This document shows positions 6,026 to 10,678 of a stretch of 10,678 nt of DNA, in pieces. The stretch is taken from positions 1-10,678 of the forward strand of contig JAUWOI010000103.1 of the NCBI GenBank assembly GCA_030612185.1. The letters are read 5' to 3'. Numbering within the stretch: position 1 is the stretch's first letter; each line of letters begins with the position of its first letter. Below the pieces are notes generated by a model. It did no database searches. It had not been told where the DNA came from and was given only the letters and a program-made list of their open reading frames with translations. Both the position numbers and the translations under genes were made by a program. The stretch comes from Anaerolineae bacterium. GTDB taxonomy: Bacteria; Chloroflexota; Anaerolineae; B4-G1.

Positions 6026-6054
6026 AGTATACCAGTAGTCATTCGTCTGCGCAA
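6026..6054 (-). promoter_or_regulatory. Putative extended -10 promoter of the DUF164 gene
   Basis: On the minus strand TTGCGC (6049-6054), a 17-bp spacer and TATACT (6026-6031) preceded by TGG form an extended -10 promoter. Initiation is expected near 6019, only a few nt before the terminator-like hairpin. The -35 matches only partly; the -10 is good. Confidence 0.55.
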
Positions 6055-6128
6055 GTTGACGCAGGCCGACGAGTATGAACTGTAGTTGCATAAACGCGAC
6101 TTTTTGTTCCATCACTGCGCTGATTCTG

Positions 6129-7061
6129 TCACACGAAAGTATCGCACTCTCCTTCGGTCGGTTCGGCAGGAGATTCAGCCGGGGCTTCGACTGCCTGCTC
6201 CGCGGTAAGATTGGCGGACGGCTCGGGAGACGACCGGGTCTGCCTTGCCTTCGCATGCCGCACGACCAGCAGTGCCACTCCTCCCACGACGCATAAGATG
6301 GCGAACAGTTGCGCGGCTGCGATGGGGCCGATCATCCAGGCGTCGGGGCGGAAGTACTCGATGAAGAAACGGCCCAGCGAATAGCCCATGATGTAGCCTA
6401 TGAGGATGTCCCCCTCCAACAGTCGTTCCTTCAACTTGTGCGCGATCAGTGCCAGGGTGATGAATACGAGCAGACACCATAGCGATTCGTACAGGAAGGT
6501 GGGGTGGAAGAGGGTGTCGGGTGGATAGGCGGTGAGATTATTGTAGGGAGCGATGCGGTACTTTGGGTCAATGATCAGACCCCAAGGGCGGTTGGTGGGC
6601 GGCCCGTAAAGTTCCTGGTTGACGAAGTTACCCCAGCGGCCGATGGCTTGGCCCAGGGCCAGGCCCGGCGCGCCGTAGTCGAGCCACTGTAGCGGCCGCA
6701 GTTTGGCGCGCCAGGCGTAGATCAGCACTCCCAGCACGCCCCCAGCGATGGCCCCGTAGATGCCTAAACCGCCTTGCCGGATGTAGAAAACCTCGATGGG
6801 GTGCTGGCGGTAGTAACTCCAGCCCACCATCCCGCCCTGAGGCTCGGAGAAGACGTGGTAGATCCGGGCGCCTATGATACCCAGGATGATGGCGGCTATG
6901 AGCGCGTTCCAGACGTGATCGGGGTTCTCACTATCCTGCCTGGCCCGCCAGGCGGCGTAAACCGCACCCAGCATAACGCCGGTGACAATCAGAACGCCGT
7001 ACCAGTAGATGCCGAAGTCTGGAGTAATGTAAATGAGGATAGGATCAAGCGGTGGTTTCAT
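6129..7061 (-). CDS. lgt: Prolipoprotein diacylglyceryl transferase Lgt
   Basis: Lgt moves diacylglycerol from phosphatidylglycerol onto the lipobox cysteine of prolipoproteins, the first step of lipoprotein maturation in the cytoplasmic membrane. ATG at 7061 is preferred, with AGGAGGG close upstream; a TTG at 7079 would place the ribosome binding site inside the gene. The 310-residue product has about seven hydrophobic segments. The Lgt signature GRWGNFVNQELYG is at 141-153, with the essential arginine at 142. YIRQGGLGIYGA (93-104) is the loop that carries H103 in E. coli; here the position is tyrosine, a substitution I recall in other phyla. FHPTFLYES (185-193) and LGRFFIEYFRPD (229-240), with the second key arginine at 231, complete the set. 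The tail from about 275 is an Ala/Pro/Glu-rich cytoplasmic extension absent from E. coli Lgt. It has its own promoter and no coupled neighbour. Confidence 0.96.
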   Translation of the reverse strand: MKPPLDPILIYITPDFGIYWYGVLIVTGVMLGAVYAAWRARQDSENPDHVWNALIAAIILGIIGARIYHVFSEPQGGMVGWSYYRQHPIEVFYIRQGGLGIYGAIAGGVLGVLIYAWRAKLRPLQWLDYGAPGLALGQAIGRWGNFVNQELYGPPTNRPWGLIIDPKYRIAPYNNLTAYPPDTLFHPTFLYESLWCLLVFITLALIAHKLKERLLEGDILIGYIMGYSLGRFFIEYFRPDAWMIGPIAAAQLFAILCVVGGVALLVVRHAKARQTRSSPEPSANLTAEQAVEAPAESPAEPTEGECDTFV

Positions 7062-7090
7062 CTGTCCCTCCTGTCGCAAGTATGCGGCAG

Positions 7091-7099
7091 ATTATACCA
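7091..7099 (-). promoter_or_regulatory. Extended -10 promoter of lgt
   Basis: On the minus strand TGG followed by a perfect TATAAT (7091-7096) gives an extended -10 element about 30 bp before the lgt ATG. No good -35 hexamer is present at 16-18 bp. The leader would be about 20 nt and holds the AGGAGGG ribosome binding site. Confidence 0.65.
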
Positions 7100-7132
7100 C
7101 AAGCGGGTCTATTAGCCAGTTAGGGAGCAAAT

Positions 7133-7152
7133 TTCTGACAGACGAGTCAGAA
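7133..7152. repeat. Short dyad upstream of the lgt promoter
   Basis: TTCTGAC (7133-7139) and GTCAGAA (7146-7152) form a perfect 7-bp inverted repeat around a 6-bp centre. It lies just upstream of the presumed -35 region of lgt and just outside the 70-bp palindromic repeat. It could be an operator; as a terminator for the Yip1 operon it lacks a convincing T-run. Confidence 0.3.
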
Positions 7153-7156
7153 TTTG

Positions 7157-7226
7157 GGACGCAGATCAACGCGGATGAACGCCGATTTCTTGTTTCGTCT
7201 GCGAAAATCTGCGTGTATCTGCGTCC
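7157..7226. repeat. Imperfect palindromic element of the dispersed ACGCAGAT type
   Basis: GGACGCAGAT (7157-7166) is exactly mirrored by ATCTGCGTCC (7217-7226), and the inner arms, carrying ACGCGGAT and ATCTGCGT, continue the pairing with mismatches. Sequences of this style, alternating CAGAT and ACGCGGAT units, recur as intergenic repeats in many environmental bacterial genomes and give rise to spurious translated frames such as INADERRF. It lies between the end of the Yip1-like operon and the lgt promoter and may be a non-autonomous mobile repeat or a transcript-end structure. Family membership is from memory of such repeats; other copies cannot be checked here. Confidence 0.65.
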
Positions 7227-7264
7227 GCTTGCTTGTCGGCTTGAGGCGTGGCCTCGCGAGACGA

Positions 7265-8011
7265 TTATCCGCTCACCAGCGCGATGACGAGAAGAGCCAG
7301 CAGGCCCAGCAGCGACAACGCCGCACCGATCAGCGCCGGCACCACGGTCGCAGTGACGGCCCGGCCGATGCTGAAGTCGTTGGCGACGGCCATGGCTTTG
7401 ACGTAGATGGCGATACCCCATACTGTCGCCGCCAGCGTGAGCATTGGCCCAAGGCAGGGGACGAAGTCCAGGATGTCCAGAGCATGTGGCACAGCGTAGA
7501 GGACTGTTGCTCCCAGTGTCTGGGACACCGTCGCCCGGCCTCCTAACAGTTTGGCGACCAGCATAGCCCACAAGGTGTATCCTATCCAGCCTGCCAGCCG
7601 GCCGAAGGGCAGCGACAGGAAAGCACCCAGGTCATGCAACACCCGCCCCACGGGTTTGGGCAGCCGGGTTGGAAGCGCCTCAATGCGAAAGCCTATCCCC
7701 ATCCCGGCTTGCATATAGGTAGTTATCTGCTCTTCAAAGCCCGGCGGTAGGTCATAGTATTCCCGCATAGAACTCAGGGACCTGGTGAACTCCCGGATGC
7801 CTTGCTCCGCCTCCCGGCGTTGGGCTTCAATGGCCATCGGACGCAGGTCGCCGACGACGTTGATGATGAGCGAGACGATGCCTGTCAACAGCGTCACCAA
7901 CACCAACAGCGTCAGCCCGCGTTTTAATACGTCGGCACGGGCAACGTGTTGGGCATAAGCCTCGTGTCTGAACAACAGTACATCCCAGGCGAGTCGAAGC
8001 AGTTCTTTCAT
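7265..8011 (-). CDS. Yip1-like integral membrane protein, second tandem copy
   Basis: ATG at 8011 lies eight nt after GGAGGAGGT and overlaps the stop of the preceding gene (ATGA at 8008-8011), giving 248 residues. The N-terminus MKELLRLAWDVLLFRHEAYA followed by a KRG and a hydrophobic helix (about 31-53) closely resembles the start of the neighbouring gene product, so the two are tandem paralogues. After a polar segment (about 58-125), hydrophobic segments at about 135-157, 165-180, 188-208 and 220-246 follow, with a GG.....QTLGAT...AVPH pattern between them. This topology and the P in the third helix resemble Yip1-domain proteins; in bacteria their function is unknown. The longer open frame that reaches 8434 runs through the upstream gene and is rejected. 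It is the last gene of the operon, with no clear terminator behind it. Confidence 0.82.
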   Translation of the reverse strand: MKELLRLAWDVLLFRHEAYAQHVARADVLKRGLTLLVLVTLLTGIVSLIINVVGDLRPMAIEAQRREAEQGIREFTRSLSSMREYYDLPPGFEEQITTYMQAGMGIGFRIEALPTRLPKPVGRVLHDLGAFLSLPFGRLAGWIGYTLWAMLVAKLLGGRATVSQTLGATVLYAVPHALDILDFVPCLGPMLTLAATVWGIAIYVKAMAVANDFSIGRAVTATVVPALIGAALSLLGLLALLVIALVSG

Positions 8012-8727
8012 CGCGACGTACCTCCTCCGAAGATCAATGTCGCGGCCGCGCCGCCCAGGCAGGCGATGAATGAGATCAGCACGAGAAAGACGACGTAGGG
8101 CAACAGCGTCGCGGCCAGAGCACGGCTCCAGACAAGCCGGTGGCACGTCTTGAGCGCGACGTAGCGGCAGAGCAACGTCCATACGCCCACCACCCCGCCG
8201 ACAGTGACGTAGGGCAAGAACGTGGCCAGATTCAGCAGTTGAGGCGCGACGGCCAACGCGGTACAGCCCATCGTCTGGCCCAGACCTCCCTGCCCGCCCA
8301 TCATCCGGGCGCAGAGATGGGCCACCACTCCGTACAGCAGCCACATGAAGCCCAGGCCAAGCGGCATAAGTACGATATTCATCGCAGCCTGGGCGATGTT
8401 CGGTGTACCGAAGAACGCCGGAAAGAAACGCCACAATAGTTCATACTGCTGCCGGAACGTCTCGCGAAACTCGGGATTGCCCTGCAACTCCCGGTACCAG
8501 GGCATCTTCTGGATACCGTCGAGCATGACCTGCTGGACTTCGTGCATGCTAGGCGTGGTTGCCCACTCCAGCGCTGTTCCCGCCAGCCCGGCGAGTGCCA
8601 CAGCCAGCGCGATCAGGATGCCGAGCACGAGGCCGCGCCGCATCGGGTTCGAGTCGTCGTGCATTTCGGCGTAGGGGCCTTCGCTCAGGAAGAGTGCCTC
8701 CCACGCCAACCGCATCAATGTCTTCAT
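8008..8727 (-). CDS. Yip1-like integral membrane protein, first tandem copy
   Basis: Two adjacent ATGs at 8730 and 8727 are possible starts. GGAGG is four nt from the first and seven from the second, and the second aligns with the start of the paralogue, so 8727 is preferred (239 residues). MKTLMRLAWEALFLSEGPYAE, a polar link and MRRG lead into a first TM helix (about 32-54). A polar region (about 58-110) precedes further helices at about 113-137, 155-170, 176-192 and 203-233. GGQGGLGQTMGCTALAVAPQLL matches in style the segment GGRATVSQTLGATVLYAVPHAL of the next protein. This supports a Yip1-like fold, though the assignment rests on topology and pattern, not on a definite catalytic motif. It is separated by about 20 bp from the GerW-like gene and overlaps the next Yip1-like gene by four bases, so co-translation is likely. 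Confidence 0.82.
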   Translation of the reverse strand: MKTLMRLAWEALFLSEGPYAEMHDDSNPMRRGLVLGILIALAVALAGLAGTALEWATTPSMHEVQQVMLDGIQKMPWYRELQGNPEFRETFRQQYELLWRFFPAFFGTPNIAQAAMNIVLMPLGLGFMWLLYGVVAHLCARMMGGQGGLGQTMGCTALAVAPQLLNLATFLPYVTVGGVVGVWTLLCRYVALKTCHRLVWSRALAATLLPYVVFLVLISFIACLGGAAATLIFGGGTSR

Positions 8728-8750
8728 CATGCTTCCTCCACGTCAGATGA

Positions 8751-9137
8751 TCACTCTTGCTGGCCGAAGATTTTGACCAGCGCCCGGGCCAGACAGAAGA
8801 CGACCCAGCCTGCGAGCATCGCCCCGGCCAATGTCACCTTCTGCTCGTCAACGATTGGCTTCACCCAGGTGCCCTCCGGCGTCACTTCGACGATGGCGAG
8901 AGGGCGGGCTTTGACACCTCCGCCCGCACCACCTCCTTCCGCGCCACCTCCTCCGCCGGTTTCCTCCTCGGCCGCCGGTCCTTGCCCGAAACCCATACCG
9001 AAGCCGTAGCCGATCTCTGCGACTGGGATGATGGTGCGGTCTTCGGCAGTCACGGGTTTGCCAAAGACGGCGTTGACGTTAGCCTTCTTCCGCATATCAG
9101 CGAAAGAATCGAGCAATGTCTGAATCTCTGCTTCCAT
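8751..9137 (-). CDS. GerW/YtfJ-family protein with C-terminal membrane helix
   Basis: ATG at 9137 is preceded by GGGAGG with six-nt spacing; the product has 128 residues. AVFGKPVTAEDRTIIPVAEI (23-42), then GYGFGMGFGQG, a glycine/glutamate-rich loop (about 57-75) and VKARPLAIVEVTPEGTWVKPI (75-95) follow the order of the Spore_YtfJ (GerW) family, where a Gly-rich region separates the GkPi...iIPvs block from the (v/i)xPxAflvi block. A hydrophobic helix (about 101-122) ends the protein and would tether it to the membrane. GerW is needed for germination in Bacillus, but the family is common in non-sporulating bacteria and its biochemical role is unknown. Sporulation is not implied here. It sits between its divergent paralogue and two Yip1-like genes, which suggests a joint membrane function. 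Confidence 0.88.
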   Translation of the reverse strand: MEAEIQTLLDSFADMRKKANVNAVFGKPVTAEDRTIIPVAEIGYGFGMGFGQGPAAEEETGGGGGAEGGGAGGGVKARPLAIVEVTPEGTWVKPIVDEQKVTLAGAMLAGWVVFCLARALVKIFGQQE

Positions 9138-9160
9138 GAATTTCCTCCCTTCTACTCTAC

Positions 9161-9202
9161 TAATCTCTAATCTCTATTCTCTATTCTCTATTCTCTATTC
9201 TT
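9161..9202. repeat. Heptanucleotide tandem array, six units
   Basis: Six consecutive 7-bp units fill most of the 68-bp gap between the two GerW-like genes: TAATCTC twice, TATTCTC three times and TATTCTT once. The array lies just upstream (minus-strand sense) of the ribosome binding site of the 9137 gene. It resembles the short tandemly repeated heptamers known from filamentous cyanobacteria in design, not necessarily in origin. Confidence 0.85.
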
Positions 9203-9205
9203 CCT

Positions 9206-9538
9206 TCAGTTCTTGCGCGCCAGGCGCACGGCTAGTGCCAGCAGCAGCGGGATTATGAACGCCGCCAAAAGCAATCCGCCGAGCGCCTGGGCCGTCTTAT
9301 CCTCGATAGGGATACGGCGCTCGCCCGCCTCGTCCCGCTCCAGGATCGCCACAGGCCGCATGCGCACGAAACCCCATCCTTGCGCGCTTACCCTGTCGCT
9401 GCCGACGAAGGCCCGCCGCCGTACACGGCTCGTCACACGCACTACCGGAACCAGTTCGCGTTCTCCGAGGCGAATGGGCTTCCCCTCGACGACCTCAGTC
9501 ATCGGCAGGCCACGCTTCCCTCTAGTCTGTTCGTTCAT
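9206..9538 (-). CDS. Divergent GerW/YtfJ-like membrane protein, paralogue of the next gene
   Basis: ATG at 9538 lies four nt after AAGGAGG and 12 bp after the stop of the tRNA nucleotidyltransferase gene; the product has 110 residues. No clear family motif stands out alone, but aligned by eye with the downstream GerW-like protein it shows the same plan: VVEGKPIRLGERELVPVVRV (16-35) against VFGKPVTAEDRTIIPVAEI, and GWGFVRMRPVAILERDEAGE (54-73) against GGGVKARPLAIVEVTPEG, followed by a single hydrophobic helix (about 84-105) and a basic tail. It lacks the long Gly-rich loop. I infer a tandem duplication with strong divergence. An internal ATG at 9502 would remove only residues before the homology but has a poor ribosome binding site. 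Role unknown; membrane-tethered domain. Confidence 0.78.
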   Translation of the reverse strand: MNEQTRGKRGLPMTEVVEGKPIRLGERELVPVVRVTSRVRRRAFVGSDRVSAQGWGFVRMRPVAILERDEAGERRIPIEDKTAQALGGLLLAAFIIPLLLALAVRLARKN

Positions 9539-9550
9539 CAGCCCTCCTTT

Positions 9551-10678
9551 CTATCCAATCTCCTGTTCCCCCGTCCGCGCCGGCAGGAGCAATTTGGCTA
9601 GTAGTGATTCCTCCTCCTCTCGCGTTTTCACCTTGCCGTCCAGCCAGGCATCGCGCAGTTCACTCAGCAGCCGACCGAAGAGCGGGCCGGGTTTCAGCCC
9701 CAGCGCTTTCAGATCGTCGCCGGTCAGTTCCGCCTCCACCAGCCGCCACTTGGTTTGGTAGCGCAGTAGCCTCCCCCGCAGTTGCCTGCGGTCGGTGGCA
9801 ATCCAGGCGACGGCCAGTGCCCGGGCGGGGTACGGCTGCAGCAGGCGGTAGATGGCGCTGGGCCGGCGTGCTTTTCCCAGTTGAGGCAAGGTTCCTTTCA
9901 GGCTGCGCAACAGGCGCAGGACTTCTGCTTCGTCGCGCGGCATCATCAGACGAGCGATCAAACCCTCCAAGTCCTCATCATCAAGCCGGTACGCCAGCAG
10001 GGCCAGATGGAGGAAAGGGGCTTCCTCTGGTTTCAAGTTCCAGGTTTCAGGTTTCAATTCTTCGCGGATGGCACGATACTTGGCCTGTAGCCATTTGTCA
10101 CAGCGCAGGCCGGGGTGGATATGGGCCAGGACACCCAGTTCGTCCAAACGGATCACCGCCCGTTCCGGTTCAGCCTCGCGAAAAATCTGCTCTAGTTCGT
10201 GGCGTACGCGGTCGCCGCTGACCCGTTTTAAGAGTGGCAGCGCGTCGGTAATCAGTTCTTCGCTACGTGGGTCAAGGTGAAATCCCATCCGGCTCTCCAG
10301 CCGCGCGGCCCGCAGCATGCGGGTGGGGTCATCCACAAAACTGAGGCTATGCAGCACGCGGATGATGTCGCTCTGGAGGTCGGCTTCGCCACCGTAGAAG
10401 TCCAGGAGTTCACCCCAATGGTCCGGATCGAGGCGGATGGCCAGGGTGTTGATGGTAAAGTCACGGCGGTGGAGGTCCTGCTTGATCGAACTGCGCTCCA
10501 CCTGCGGCAAGGCGGTAGGGTGGGTGTAGAACTCGGTGCGCGCCGTCACGAAATCCACGTTGGGCGGTAGTTTGTTGTGTGCGACGCTGCCGGTGACCTG
10601 TCGCCAGACGCGCTGCGAAAGTAGCCACTTGGCGGTGCCAAAACGCTTGTGAGTGCGTACCCGGCCTCCCAGGTCGGC
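9551..10678 (-). CDS. tRNA nucleotidyltransferase / poly(A) polymerase family protein, 5' end missing
   Basis: The frame is open to the window edge: the GTG at 10558 is not the start, because the 40 codons before it encode the family segment DLGGRVRTHKRFGTAKWLL. The visible 375 residues lack the N-terminal GGxVRD and first two catalytic aspartates, but keep VDFVTARTEFY (41-51, with the third catalytic carboxylate D42), DLHRRDFTINTLAIRL (68-83) and the flexible-loop/neck region LLDFYGGEADLQ and IRVLHSLSFVDDPTRMLRAARLE (91-128). This is a class II nucleotidyltransferase that adds CCA to tRNA 3' ends or poly(A) to RNA; the visible part does not decide which. An in-frame heptamer array encodes ELKPETWNLKPE (about residues 207-218). 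The gene is the first visible member of the operon with the GerW-like and Yip1-like genes. Confidence 0.92.
   Translation of the reverse strand, partial: ADLGGRVRTHKRFGTAKWLLSQRVWRQVTGSVAHNKLPPNVDFVTARTEFYTHPTALPQVERSSIKQDLHRRDFTINTLAIRLDPDHWGELLDFYGGEADLQSDIIRVLHSLSFVDDPTRMLRAARLESRMGFHLDPRSEELITDALPLLKRVSGDRVRHELEQIFREAEPERAVIRLDELGVLAHIHPGLRCDKWLQAKYRAIREELKPETWNLKPEEAPFLHLALLAYRLDDEDLEGLIARLMMPRDEAEVLRLLRSLKGTLPQLGKARRPSAIYRLLQPYPARALAVAWIATDRRQLRGRLLRYQTKWRLVEAELTGDDLKALGLKPGPLFGRLLSELRDAWLDGKVKTREEEESLLAKLLLPARTGEQEIG
10030..10057. repeat. In-frame heptanucleotide array inside the nucleotidyltransferase gene
   Basis: Four 7-bp units, GTTTCAA, GTTCCAG, GTTTCAG and GTTTCAA, run without gap. 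On the minus strand they encode a short LKPETWNLKP stretch in a helical linker of the tRNA nucleotidyltransferase-like protein. The period matches the array at 9161-9202 though the unit differs, pointing to one tendency to heptamer expansion or insertion in this genome. Confidence 0.75.

Noticed and set aside
5918..6256. Minus-strand frame of 112 codons overlapping the lgt end and DUF164 start
   Set aside because: It crosses the perfect terminator hairpin and two genes in another frame, has no ribosome binding site and no recognisable protein character.
7092..7287. Frames with peptides such as INADERRF around the palindromic repeat
   Set aside because: These are translations of a dispersed repeat and not genes; the composition comes from the repeat units.
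8012..8434. Extension of the second Yip1-like gene to 8434
   Set aside because: This part lies inside the first Yip1-like gene; the ATGA junction at 8008-8011 and GGAGGAGGT fix the start at 8011.
1..10678. CRISPR array, tRNA, rRNA, complete insertion sequence or prophage genes
   Set aside because: I saw no regularly spaced direct repeats of CRISPR length, no tRNA cloverleaf or rRNA segment, and no transposase, integrase or phage structural motifs on either strand.

Overview
This is a moderately GC-rich, gene-dense bacterial window. Three things suggest the Chloroflexota (Anaerolineae-like): a GerW/YtfJ-like protein next to Yip1-like membrane proteins in a housekeeping setting, a membrane-anchored NACHT-HEAT protein, and heptameric simple repeats in and between genes. 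That assignment is inference; no rRNA or other phylogenetic marker is present.

Left part, plus strand (1-1590): the end of a pgeF-like gene, then a YggS/PLPBP pyridoxal-phosphate protein, a YggT-like membrane protein and a DUF167/YggU protein. The first two junctions are ATGA overlaps and the last is a 14-bp gap. This is the widely conserved pgeF-yggS-yggT-yggU cluster.

Minus strand (1629-4830): a KdpE/OmpR-like response regulator is followed 22 bp later by an 827-residue protein with a TM helix, a NACHT NTPase and HEAT repeats. No histidine kinase is visible. The 432 bp upstream of the regulator hold no convincing protein gene but are dense with signals: a minus-strand promoter for the regulator, a 12-bp inverted repeat in its roughly 200-nt leader, a near-palindrome between two divergent promoters, and a compact plus-strand unit of sigma70-like promoter, about 112 transcribed nt and a strong intrinsic terminator. 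That unit looks like a free-standing small RNA gene.

Minus strand (5263-7061): a coiled-coil zinc-ribbon protein (DUF164/COG1579) and lgt. The DUF164 gene has its best promoter upstream of a perfect intrinsic terminator that stands directly before its ribosome binding site, which suggests attenuation. A 70-bp imperfect palindrome of the dispersed ACGCAGAT type lies behind lgt's promoter.

Minus strand (7265-10678, running off the window): a 5'-truncated tRNA nucleotidyltransferase/poly(A) polymerase, then two GerW/YtfJ-like genes (one typical, one divergent) and two Yip1-like membrane protein genes, apparently one operon. The last four genes form two tandem paralogue pairs, all predicted membrane proteins; I know of no described system with this layout. 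Heptanucleotide arrays lie between the two GerW-like genes and inside the nucleotidyltransferase reading frame.

The best leads for something undescribed are the small RNA at about 5140-5251, the paired-paralogue membrane cluster at 7265-9538, and the response-regulator/TM-NACHT-HEAT pair.
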